DNA of 64,000 nt from Epithemia pelagica (taxonomy: Eukaryota > Bacillariophyta > Bacillariophyceae > Surirellales > Surirellaceae): NCBI GenBank assembly GCA_946965045.2, contig OX337236.1:3534001-3598000 (forward strand), read 5' to 3'. Positions 1-10,378 of the stretch are shown here, one piece after another; within the stretch, counting starts at the first letter, position 1, and each line of letters opens with the position of its first letter. A program made the position numbers and the translations under genes. The notes under the pieces are model-generated. The model made no database searches and was not told where the DNA came from. It worked only from the letters and a program-made list of their open reading frames with translations.

Positions 1-1198
1 ACTGTCCGCAAAGTTCTCGTCAGGGTTGACGAACATGATGCACTTCCATTTCGTCATACTAAGAGGGATCCATGTCATGTTGCGAGACACAACCAAACGT
101 GACACCCCACTCCTAGGGAACGCAAATTTCCATTTGCACGGATTGTGGCAGTGTTTCCAGTGGTGGAAGATTGTTGTTTGGGTGGTCCGTATGTACGAAT
201 CATCGATTTGGTTGGCACGACAACTTTGCGCAAACGGTTGTCTCGAACGGTACAAATGACATCTTGTCGTTGGTGCAACTCTGCGGTAGACGCAGTAGTA
301 TTGTGGAATCCTGTCTAGTGATAGACACCGGTATCCTCGTCGGGTTGCCACACAAGATAGTGTGCTTCTGCTGCTTCGGGTGGATCTGGTGGTTGTGGTT
401 GCTCCTCAGTGTTGTCGTCCCACGAAGATCGAATGCTGACACCTGGACGAATACTGGTGGGCGGTGGACAGTGTTAAGGGGCACACGAGATCCATTCTTC
501 CTTGTCGTTTCCAGCAAACAATTGAATCGACAAGTGTGTTTTCAATCGGTACGACACGAATTGGTGCCGTGACCTGTAAGCCTGGATGACGGATGCGAAA
601 GGCCTGAAATTGTTCCGCAAAGGACTTGTCGGCGGTGTCGGTGGCCTGTGCACAGGTGGAGGCCAAGCGCAACCAGAACAAGAACGACCCGAACCAGGAG
701 TACCCACGAATCGTGGCAACGGGCTTGGGACAATGCTTCATCACCACCATTCTATGCTGCGTTCCCTTGTCTTTCTTGGTTGGAACGAGACTGCCACGCC
801 CCCACAGTCAATTCGAAACAACAACCACAAGAAGAAGACAATGATGGTGATAATGACGATGATGCCAGACAGTGTTTGGCTGCATCACTTGGTTCCATTT
901 CATTCCAGGTTTGGTTTCTTTCTCTGGTTCGTGGTAAGCCCATCGAGAAACGAGACGACATCCTCCCCAACCTTTGCTATTGCCCTTACAATTGCCTGTT
1001 TCAATGACTGGTGGGGAGAGGAAGATGACTGAGTTTTCACAAGATCACTTGTCCGTGACTGGTTGGGAAAGGTGCCAGAGATTCGGAAGAAGACAAATTA
1101 CAGATAGTGAGTGCTCACAACTGAACCGTGGATCTTCACCGCTGGGGATAAGTCCGAACCCATCAGCAATCACAAACGCCCACGATACTCCCAAGAAG
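1..1198. other. No recognised gene
   Basis: This stretch holds only short, mutually overlapping reading frames on both strands and none resembles a known family. It lies upstream of the first kelch gene, where other array members have decayed duplicated blocks, so it is probably similar debris. I see no RNA gene in it. Confidence 0.4.
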
Positions 1199-1385
1199 GA
1201 TGCATGGTCTTCTTCATCGCGTTGCTACGGTCACGATTTGTCTCGTAACCCATCCATTTCGTCAAGATAGTCGTCGTGCTTCCAGTCCACACCCATCAAC
1301 ATCACAACGAAAGGAGCAGAGCAAACCTACGTGCGTCAAGACAGTGTCTCGATCCCCATAAATTCTGCAGTCATTGTTTAGAACC
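1199..1385 (+). promoter_or_regulatory. Conserved 5' module of kelch gene K1
   Basis: About 190 bp immediately before the K1 start is shared, with small changes, by K2, K4, K9 and K10. It contains the phrases TCACGATTTGTCTCGT, CGTGCTTCCAGTCC and ACAGTGTCTCGATCC, then CATAAATTCTGCAG at 1357-1370, sixteen bases before the ATG. Conservation of non-coding sequence next to the start suggests promoter or 5' UTR function, but it could simply be co-duplicated DNA. Confidence 0.5.
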
Positions 1386-2576
1386 ATGACCACGACACTG
1401 AAAGAACAAGCACGACAGTCGGGCCTTGTCTTATCGGACGAGCCACCTGAATGGAATTTCGAGGACTGGCCTCCTCTTGAGGGTGGATGGCGTGTAGAGC
1501 ATAGTTCGGTCGTACTGAGTCATCCCGATAACAACCAAGAACAAACCGTCGTCGTGTTGGGTGGATATCGAACAGGTCAAGGCGAGCTAGATTCCATTCT
1601 TGTATTAAACTTGGCAGAATCGAACAAGCAGTGGCGAGAAGGGCCACGCATGAACCAGAAGCGTGATAGACATGCCGCTGTTGTGTGCAATGGAGGCATT
1701 TACGTGCTGGGAGGAGACAATGGAGGTTCAGATTTGAATTGCATGGAACGAATCGACGCCAATGATTTGCTTCGATCATCTTTGACAACCACCACCACGC
1801 ATGAGAGCAGTTGGACGGCATTGACATGTCGCTTATCAACGCATCGATTTGGATGTTGTGCTGTTGCGGTTCACAACCGATACATCGTTGTAATGGGTGG
1901 CCATAACAACGATGGTTATTTGTCGTCGGTGGATATTATAGATACAAACAACCACACTGTCACTGCGGGACCATCCATGACTGTTCCACGACAATTTTGT
2001 GCCAGTGCGGTCATTGGCCACCGCATTTTTGTCGTTGGGGGGCAAAACGATGATGGCCATCTTGACTCTGTGGAGTATTTGGACTTTGCAGAGGAGAGAA
2101 AAGATGACACTTTGTCTACAGTCATTCCCTTTTCGTCTAGTTGGATCACTCATTCGGAGTTGAGGCTTTCCGAACTTCGAGGTTCCTGTGCAATGGTTGC
2201 TGTGGGATCGTGTCTGGTGGTGGCGGGTGGACAAGGCCATTCAACCGTGGAAGTCTTGGATACGCGCCGCAACCGCGTTTGGAATCTCCCACCATTCGGA
2301 AATCGCCGCGATGACTTCAGTATGGCGACTGTTGCCAATCAAGTTGCCGTGATAAGTGGTTTTGGCAGTCCTACCTGTGCGACATTACCACCACTTGACA
2401 AGCATACGTGGTGTTTTCAACGACTCTGTGAGCAGCAGCCCAACAGATGGTGTCTTTTTGGGGAAGGAATGAATATCCAACATGCTGATATTTCACCCTT
2501 CTCCACCTCGACATCAGCTCATAAACGCGCAAGGCCCAATACACGCCGTGGTGATGAAGGGAAGGATGGAACTTGA
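1386..2576 (+). CDS. Kelch-repeat beta-propeller protein (K1)
   Basis: Intact 396-residue member of the local family. The start is the ATG in GAACCATGACC, because all copies share this context and the protein then reads MTTTLKEQA. Six kelch blades follow: about residues 37-90 (VVVLGGY, with W.EGP), 95-150 (VYVLGGD), 155-210 (IVVMGGH), 205-265 (FVVGGQ), 270-320 (VVAGGQ) and 320-365 (AVISGFG, where the usual Gly-Gly pair is lost). The tail contains KRARPNTRR, which could be a nuclear localisation signal. No signal peptide, membrane segment, BTB or F-box is visible, so it is probably a soluble protein-interaction propeller in cytosol or nucleus. Kelch propellers bind partners rather than catalyse in most cases; the partner here is unknown. 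Confidence 0.85.
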   Translation: MTTTLKEQARQSGLVLSDEPPEWNFEDWPPLEGGWRVEHSSVVLSHPDNNQEQTVVVLGGYRTGQGELDSILVLNLAESNKQWREGPRMNQKRDRHAAVVCNGGIYVLGGDNGGSDLNCMERIDANDLLRSSLTTTTTHESSWTALTCRLSTHRFGCCAVAVHNRYIVVMGGHNNDGYLSSVDIIDTNNHTVTAGPSMTVPRQFCASAVIGHRIFVVGGQNDDGHLDSVEYLDFAEERKDDTLSTVIPFSSSWITHSELRLSELRGSCAMVAVGSCLVVAGGQGHSTVEVLDTRRNRVWNLPPFGNRRDDFSMATVANQVAVISGFGSPTCATLPPLDKHTWCFQRLCEQQPNRWCLFGEGMNIQHADISPFSTSTSAHKRARPNTRRGDEGKDGT

Positions 2577-2749
2577 AATTTGCAACGTATTGCATGTATG
2601 TCCTAACAATAGCGGAACTTTAGCATTATCATTTTACTTTCAAACAGTAGTTGGATTGTTTTCTTTATGACATTGCGACCTATAGAGATATAATGTACAC
2701 TGTTACTAGTAGAAAACGAAAGTTACACTATCCTGCATTACACCGCAAA

Positions 2750-3720
2750 CAGGAGTGGAGCCAGGCCTTGGATATAGATGCCCATGGTACCATGCCTCTC
2801 TGCTGGTGAATGAGTCGAGTTATCTTGCTGTGGAAGATTATGGTTGCGTGCCTGAAACACTTGGGCGCAGCGACTCGTTTGGACGGTCGTCTTCGTTCCG
2901 ACCATGCGTTCAATTGTGGGGCCCGGTCCTTCTATGGCGAACGCCTGCGTGAGAGGACAGTACCCCGTCTCTCGGTGCTTGTGGTTTCGGGTGACAGGAC
3001 ATTTACGATTCCTTTGGATTTTGTGACACCGTCGTGTGTTCGATATTTTCTCCAATTCGGCAATTTGCTTGCGTCGATCCAGCAATCAGTCTCTCCGTAG
3101 TGGCTCGTTGACAGTCCATGGGTATCGGTCCATGGGGATCCACAAGAACAATCGTAGTGTGCAAAGTTATGTCTTGCCCCTCAATGCCAGTTCCGCCGAA
3201 ACCTTGTTGCACGATTACAACACTGTCGAACAGCAGTGTTCGACATTGACCAGTACATCGTTTGTGCCTCGTACAACACCCACACAACCACGACCCGCGC
3301 CGATCATGTCATGCCTATCGTCTCACAGCAGTGTTGGACCTCGATCACTACCACATTTGAGCCTCGTACCGAACTCAGCGGTACCAACAACAAAACCACG
3401 ACTACGAATGGCGCCGATCATGTCTTGGCTGTAGTCTACTAGAATTTGTGGTTGTTGTTGTTGTTTTTCTTCTTCTTCGTTGGATTCTAATTGGTGTTGC
3501 TGCCTTGTCGTTCCGCACCAACACCAAGCTTGAATCTTCGTACGTATTAGACTTGAAAGGGCGATGCGATCCTTTCCATAACCAGTTCTCCACTACTCCA
3601 ATCGGACGCATCGGGAGGAGTTGAATAAGGGTCCATCCTTCAATCCGTAGTACTGCACTCCTCGTCACGGTGGTCCGACTTTGAGCATTCGTTGCAAACA
3701 TACGACGTTTCCATTCAGAG
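2750..3720. repeat. Duplicated block V, copy 1 (downstream of K1)
   Basis: About 970 bp is closely matched at about 26165-27085 downstream of K5, and its first part again at about 49920-50050 downstream of K12. On the + strand all three copies keep a peptide like LLNGSSYLAVEDYGCVPET, and about 3180 carries a peptide like SSAETLLHDYNTVEQ that recurs near 24430, 26600, 36000 and 44780. The reading frames around them are broken, so these look like gene remnants. Confidence 0.6.
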
Positions 3721-4091
3721 CTGTCGTCATAAGTTTTATACCAGTTGCTGTAAAGCTCCGTACTTTTTTCGAGCCTCCACATTTTTATGTACTTCCAATG
3801 GGGCGACTTTGTTATCGATTCAGCACAGGTCCTTATGGTGTCATGTCGAGAAAGAGTCCACATATAATTGTCGACCAGACTGCCATGCGGTGCCACAACA
3901 CAAAGAGATTTGCGTGGTCTTGTAGTATGGTGTTCTTTTTTCGTCCAGTGTGACAACGACAAATGCGGTTTGGTTGTTGTACTTTTGCTATGGGATTCCA
4001 TCGTGGTTTCTTTCCTGGCTTGCGCTGTTGCGGCGACACTGGGCTGTAGGAGCACTTCCCACATACAAGTCCAACGCCAAAAGAGAGACAT
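3402..4091 (-). pseudogene. Unrecognised reading frame, possible LRR-like remnant
   Basis: A 229-residue open frame on the minus strand. Its middle has ITKSPHWKYIKMWRLEKS, which resembles the Trp-type repeat of the frame at 36372-37016. Its C-terminal half shares MFATNAQSRT and VTRSAVLRIE with a minus-strand frame at 26788-27471. Both copies drift outside these shared stretches. I cannot name a function; it is probably a decayed copy. Confidence 0.3.
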
Positions 4092-4299
4092 GTCTCCACA
4101 CCGTCGTCAGATCGGTCCATGGAGATCCACAATAGCAGTTTGCAGAGTACAAAGTATAGCCACTTTCCCATGGCACTATCACGGTTGAAGGAAAAAAAGA
4201 CCATGGCAGTGCTGCGGCATCCCCACCCACCACCTCGTGTCCAAGTATGGCTTGCTGGATTGTCCATGCGAGCAAACAAACGGCAAACATCTGGATTCT

Positions 4300-6366
4300 A
4301 AATGACAGCACTTGTAGTGCATACATGAGTATAACACTTTGGTACTCTACGTTGCACGTCCAGTGGAGGAGGACACAAGAATGGCCGTGCTGATCTTTTT
4401 TTGTCGTTTCAGTAGCGGCGCGCGTGCGGCAGCTGGAAGAATAGACTATTCCCTTTGTTTTTTGTCGTTATAATAGATCTTCCCCCAAACTGTGATGTGG
4501 AGTCCCCCCCCCGAAGTCTGTGGAGTCCCTTCCAAATCTTGGTCGCGGAATGAGGACAGGAATGGCTCGCAGGCGCGCCGACCGAGACGAGCCCTTTCAC
4601 TCTAAAATATCGATTGATGTCGTCGCCAAAAGACGACCACTCTAATAGAATCTACTGCTACACTCAATGGGAAACAAGGCATCTACGGTATCATCCCAAC
4701 GGCAACGGCGTTCGATCCACGGCCATGGCAACCAAAGAATGATCATCCCAATTGGCAGTCTAAACTCATGGCAGGTATTCCTTGGGGAACATCCAACCAC
4801 ACTCCCACTAGCGCAGCAGACGGACCCATAGTATGCATAGCGCAACCTGCCCGTGCTTTTTGTAAAAGACGCCTAGCCAGGTTGCCAAGGTCGACAGTTT
4901 GCAAGCACCGTATCTAGTCATGTCAGCAGCAAGTGGCCTTGGCCTTTTCATCCGTTGTATTACTGGGGTTCTTCGCGAGAGACACCACGACCCATGGCAA
5001 AAATTGCAGGATGACGAAACTGACCTGAGCCAGTACCATGACAACGACCGGTACCATCGACCAGCAGCAGAAGAAGTAGCAGGATGGAACAAGAGCAGTG
5101 CCAACAACAACAGCTCGGTCGACGAAACAACAACAGCTCGGTCGAACCAAGTTCCTTCCCAGACGACTCGCATCACTGCCCAGGTCTCCATCCACGGCCT
5201 GTGCGCAGTGTCGTTGCTTCTCGGTCGACTGGGTATTCGTTGATGGGAACCAACAACCAGACAGACTGTGAAGCCTTCATTGCATTGTTGGGTATTCCAT
5301 GGCATTGTGATTGGGATGTATGGAAATGCCAAACAAAACCCGACCATACTGTACTCCACCACCCATTGCAAGTGACATCCGCAACAACCACAAAAGATCT
5401 GACACGAATCCACACGACCTTCATGGCTGTTACGGGCATTCTCCGTTGACGCTTCATGGCCTGCAGCTATAACTTTCTTCTTGTTCGGTACTAAAGGGAC
5501 TCTTCTTGTCGCCACCAGAAATGATCCACTCAATTCCCAATGTCGACCTTTTCTTGTTGGGACCCACCAACAAATTCTTATTCTGCTACTAGAGGGGATT
5601 GGAAACAAGCCTTGGTTGCCGGCAATGAGCATTCTACCATTCTTGTGGTGCGAGTCGAGAGGATGACGGAGGAGCGCATGTCCAATCGGTATACTGCTAG
5701 TTCCCATGGGCGCTTCGCAAAGCTCGGACATTGGCGGAAACGAGAGACGACGGAATGACGAACATGTGCACAATCAGTGCAGTGCAGTAATTCGTGTAGC
5801 AGCGGCAGCACCGAGGATGCAGAACCGTTGACGATTCGTCATTCCTCATCCACAAAACTCCCTCTGTAAGCTTGCTCCTACGGCTAAAAAGCTTCGAGAT
5901 GGTCTGCCCAAGCCCGTGGGCAATCATGGTCTGCAATGAGACTCTCGATCGATTAAGTGTTCCCAGCAGTTGGTCGTCTTCCCCACAACATCCTAACGCA
6001 AGATGAGCAACAACATCAGGAGGTATCCATCGGGCCAAAACATGCATGGAGGAAGCGAATCTCTTCTGATTTACCGCTTTCATCCTCAGAGTGAGGGAGG
6101 ATCCGCAATGAGGGGCACATGGAATCTCTTGTTTCGTGTAATGTACATCACCATCTCATGGGTCCCTCCGTAAGAAGAGAAGTTGTGGTTATCAAAAGCA
6201 GAGACTCGGATTGCAAAGAGATCCTCTAGTCATGAGCGCCCACGAAGAACCTATGGATGCAACACAAGGAGACAGAGAAATGGATAGGAGCCATACATAT
6301 CAGTGGTTGTCTGTCTCACCATGAGGTTAATTTTGGTACCCAAAAACTTCCACGGTACTCCAAACA
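4300..6366. other. Intergenic duplicated debris before K2
   Basis: No convincing gene. About 4480-4640 matches about 20700-20890 (both contain CAAATCTTGGTCGC and GCCGACCGAGACGAGC). About 5540-6366 matches about 21140-21910 and in part 41930-42290 (shared ACTAGAGGGGATTGGAAA type sequence). About 4900-5060 matches about 38230-38360. These are parts of the blocks that were copied together with the kelch genes. Confidence 0.5.
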
Positions 6367-6585
6367 AGAATGAACAAGAATGCGTGGTCTTCTTCATTGC
6401 GTGGCTTCGGTCACGATTTGTCTCGTGACGAATAAAAGCTACCCATCTTTGGTCCATCCATTTCGTGAAGTCAGTCGTGCTTCCAGTCCGGAAACATCAG
6501 AATCCTAGGAGCAAAGCAAAACCACTAACCACGTATAATACAGTGTCTCGATCCTCATAAATTCTGCAGTTAATATTTTGGAACC
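6367..6585 (+). promoter_or_regulatory. Conserved 5' module of K2
   Basis: Same module as before K1, with CATAAATTCTGCAG at 6556-6569 and the start context GGAACCATG. It is preserved although the gene behind it carries a premature stop. Confidence 0.45.
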
Positions 6586-7737
6586 ATGACACTAAAAGAA
6601 CAAGCATGGCAGTCGGGCCTTGTCCTTCTCGGCAAGACACCTGAATGGAATGAAAACGACTGGCCTCCTCTTCAGGGTGGATGGCGTCATCGTCATGCTA
6701 TGGTTGTACTAAATCATCCCGATAAGACCGACTACAACAACGACAAGGCCCAAGCAGTCTTTGTGATGGGAGGATGGGACAAAGGTTGGAATACTACCAA
6801 TTCCGTTCTTCTACTGGATTGAGCAGCGCCGGACAAGCACTGGCGAGAAGGGCCATCAATGAACAAGAGACGTCGAGGACATGCCGCTGTTGTGTGCAAT
6901 GACGGCGTCTACGTGATGGGCGGATTCAATCAAGGTCCATTGGATTCTATCGAACGAATTGACTTCAATGATTTGCTGCAATCACCTTTAACAACAAGCA
7001 ACAAACATGAGAGTCATTGGACGACATTGACATGTCGCTTATCAACGAGACGATCAGGATGTTGTGCTGTTGCGGTTCACAACCGATACATTGTTGTGAT
7101 GGGTGGCTACAACGGTAGCTTTTTGTCGTCGGTAGATATTATTGATACCAGGAACCACACTGTCACTCCGGGGCCAAGCATGGCTGTTCCTCGATCATTT
7201 TGTGCCAGTGCGGTCATTGGACACCGCATCTTTGTCGTTGCAGGCCAAAACGAGAGTGGCTATCTTGACTCGGTGGAGTATTTGGACTTCGCAAGGCCAT
7301 GTGATCATGAACAAACAAAGAAGGACATGGCTACCACATCGATTCCCTTCTTTTCCACTTGGATCACTCATTCTCATTTGGTACTTTCCAATGCACCATA
7401 TTCTTGTACAGTGGTTGCCGTGGGATCTTGTCTGGTGGTGGCAGGAGGACGAACCGTGGAAGTCTTGGATACGCACTTCAACCGCATGTGGAATCTCCCT
7501 GGACTGCAAGAAGAACGATGGGGCTGCAGTATGGTCACTGTTACCAATCACGTTGCCGTGATCGGCGGATGGTACAATCCGACCTGCGCGACATTGCCAC
7601 TAATGGACAAGAATTCGTGGTGTTTTCGTCGACTCTGTGAGCAGCAGCCCAACGGATGGTTCCAGTTCCGGGATGGAATGGATATCCGACATGTTCCTAT
7701 TTCACCCTTCTCCACCTCGACATCAGCTCATAAATGA
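6586..7737 (+). pseudogene. Kelch-repeat gene K2 with one in-frame stop
   Basis: The frame is continuous from ATG to 7737 except for a TGA at 6820-6822, where relatives have a Leu codon in the VLNLA stretch of blade 1. After it the frame resumes with GPSMNKRRRGHAAVV and all later blades keep their Gly-Gly pairs. The C-terminus ends early in the tail at AHK-TGA, so the basic tail is lost. A single stop means recent loss, or a short product restarted at a downstream ATG such as 6859. The 3' third is nearly identical to that of K6. Confidence 0.75.
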
Positions 7738-8430
7738 GCAAGGCCCGATACACGCCATGGTGATGAAGGCAAGGATGAAACTTGAAGTGGGCATCACGTT
7801 GCGTTAATGTCCTACAATGACGAAACTTTCGAATAATCATTTCGATCTCAAATAGTTTTCTTAGTGTTTGCTACCTGTGGTTTTATCATGTGAGTCCTTA
7901 TAGTAGAAATGAAATTATAAATCATGTCAATGGCGTGTCCGGGAGAACGAGACGGTTCCGAAACGACAAAACACTGTCATGGATTATGCAGAGTTTTGCT
8001 CTGTGTTGAGTGCTAGTGTCATATTCTTGAGTCCTTTGGCAGTCCCTGAAGTATTTCTCCGTGACAAGTCAAACTCCCTCGCACCATCCGTTTCCATCCT
8101 CGGAATGCATAGTCTCCTTGTTCACATGACAGGGAGACACTCTCGTGACTGTGGAGACAGACAGAAGCGCGCTATCGGAGCTTACTGATCTAACCAAGCA
8201 TCCATGACGGTGAGCGTTTGCTGTAGCTACGGTTGATTGTTTTCTTGCCGTGAGGAGAAAGTGGTGGTCGGAACAGGGGTCGATGGTTGGGACGTCAATT
8301 GCAAAAAGGGTTGTGGGCAAGTAAAAGTCTGGGAAACCTTGTGTGTGGGACTGCCTGATCAACCAGCAGAATGTCCCCGAGCAAGTGGAATTCAACACCC
8401 ACCAAGAATCGGACATGTGCACCACGGCCA
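7738..8430. repeat. Duplicated block P, copy 1
   Basis: Downstream flank of K2, matched by about 29990-30650 downstream of K6 (shared CGAAACGACAAAACA and GCAGAGTTTTGCTCTGTG). No intact gene. Confidence 0.55.
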
Positions 8431-9335
8431 AATCGGACGTCATGTCAGCGAGACGCTTTACCTGGAACACGGCAAACTCAAAGGTTAAGTGATGATTGTC
8501 CGTCAGAACACCAAACCGCGCGGTGGAACCTGACCAATTCGACTACGCAATGTGAGATATTGGCCATCTTGCTTCTTCTGGGCGATAAAGAGAGCGGCGT
8601 AGCATCCCAATTCCCGACTGTCGCAAGGTCTTGAGTGGCATTCAATCGTGCCACAATGTGGGACGTTGAGACTTTGTCATTGTCTCTTCAAGGTCCTGCT
8701 GCTATTGTCTTGAGGCAGAGCCGCAGTCGTCATCATCCTGCTAGTCATCATGGTTGCTTGATGAAGCCAGGGAAGAGCTTGGCTCGTGGTGGCCGTTGTA
8801 GGGAGGGGAGGTGTCTTGTTGGTGTGTGGTTATTGGTGAAAGCAACCTCACCACTCGTTGTTCTGCCACAGCTGAGTGACCGTTGACCAAACTCGAGGCC
8901 TGTTCCACTCCTGTACATTCCTGACCCATCCGCAGATGGACCCGTCCACAATTGGATTTGTTCATTGCAAAGGCTGGTTTCTCTAAATTGTTGTGACAGT
9001 GGGGTCCTCATCTGGTTTGGCTCTATAAAAGGCTGTGGGTCGTTTTGACATGAGAATGTTTCGACGGTTTGTTCTTGTGGATGTTGTCCATCGTTTGGTT
9101 TTGGGAACAGATCTGGATTCGCGCATCTTTTGTGGGGAAAGATACGCTCTGCTTGCTGTGGTCGTGTCATGAAGTCTTTGTGCGATATCGTACATGCGAC
9201 AGACGCTCTTTGTGGGTCCAAAGCTTCCACGTGTATTCTAAGAGAGTCCTCGTCGTGCTTCCATCCATACAAATCAGACTCGCAACAGCCGCAAACGCAC
9301 TCCACATAAATTCTGCAGTCAAAACGTTTCGAAGC
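8430..9335. repeat. Duplicated block Q, copy 1 (upstream flank of K3)
   Basis: Nearly identical to about 32435-33355 upstream of the K7 stub. A remnant peptide like SETFYLEHGKLERLG near 8450 recurs near 30700, 31260 and 32480, so an unidentified gene was once part of the block. The block ends with ACATAAATTCTGCAG just before the K3 start. Confidence 0.65.
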
Positions 9336-9841
9336 ATGCCCACGACATTGAAAGAAGCCTGGCAGTCGGGCCTTGTCCTTTCAGACGGGACAGCAGAATG
9401 GAATGAAAACGACTGGCCTCCTCTTATGGGTGGATGGCGTTATCGTCATGCTACGGTTGTACTAGATCATCCCGATACGGACGGCAACGACAACAACCCG
9501 AAGAGACAAACGGTCGTCGTGATGGGAGGACGTCAACAAGGCGAATATGTCACCAATTCCGTTCTTGTATTGAACTTGGCAAACCCAAACAAACAGTGGC
9601 GAGAAGGGCCACCCATGAACAAGAGTCGTCGAGGACATGCCGCTGTTGTGTGCAACAGAGCCGTCTACGTGATGGGAGGATATGCTGACAATTCAATGTT
9701 CGATTGCATGGAACGCATTGATGCCAATGATTTGCTGCAATCATCTTCGTCATCAAGCAGTTCAAAGAAGAGCCATTGGACGACATTGAATTGTCGATTA
9801 TCAGTGGAACGATTTGGATGTTGTGCTGTTGCGGTTCACAA
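9336..9841 (+). pseudogene. Kelch gene K3, 5' part, split by hAT insertion
   Basis: Starts MPTTLKEAWQSG and runs through blades 1 and 2 into blade 3, CCAVAVHN, where the transposon begins. The N-terminal half is almost identical to K9 and partly to K6. The upstream frame can be extended to 9069, but relatives start here. The 3' part lies at 16844-17417 in register with the family, so the gene was probably whole before the insertion. Confidence 0.85.
9834..9841 (+). repeat. hAT target site duplication, left (GTTCACAA)
   Basis: Eight bases, repeated perfectly at 16836-16843. It fits the nTnnnnAn preference known for hAT elements. Dropping one copy restores the sequence seen uninterrupted in the other kelch genes. 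Confidence 0.95.
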
Positions 9842-9857
9842 CAGGGTTGTTAATTAC
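9842..9857 (+). repeat. hAT left terminal inverted repeat
   Basis: CAGGGTTGTTAATTAC; it matches the inverted right end at 15 of 16 positions. CAGGG is a common hAT terminus. Confidence 0.93.
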
Positions 9858-10378
9858 CGCACAATCACTTAATAATGGAATTTTATAGTTTATTACTCCT
9901 TGTATTCTCTCTTTAATTTAATATCAAAATTAATTTAACCCTAATATAATTAAGAATATAATTATTGAAGTAACAAATCCACTCAATTGTCTTTGAATTG
10001 AATTATTGTAATTTTCCCAATCGCTTGTCCGTTTGAATTAATTTATAAAAATTACCATAATTTCCTTCTCACACACTTTGCCTTGGAATTGGTCCGTTTC
10101 AATAACAATATTCAACGCACCACCTAGAATTCATTTTTAAGAATTATTAAATTACCACACCAATGAGTAATTGAATAAATTTCCATTATATTACCCAACT
10201 AATTACCAAATTATCATAATTTTTTACGCTTCCATGCAGTTCACAGTGTTGATTAGTGCGTAGTGCTCAGTACTCAGTGCTCAGAATTCGTGCTCCCAGA
10301 GGTCATGTGTTCTGTGTTCATTCGTTGTTCGTTGTACCTCTACTGCTTGTCCTGTTGACTTCTTCACAATAACCAATA
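9858..10378. other. AT-rich subterminal region of the hAT element
   Basis: No gene. Strongly AT-rich with several scattered AATTACC words, which also occur near the right end in either orientation; hAT transposases commonly bind such subterminal repeats. About 10255-10300 has repeated AGTGCTC-like words just before the glycosylase gene and may belong to its promoter. Confidence 0.55.

Noticed and set aside
1386-2576. Kelch genes as BTB- or F-box-kelch ubiquitin ligase adaptors
   Set aside because: No BTB, BACK or F-box domain is present in the 36 residues before blade 1 or in the tail.
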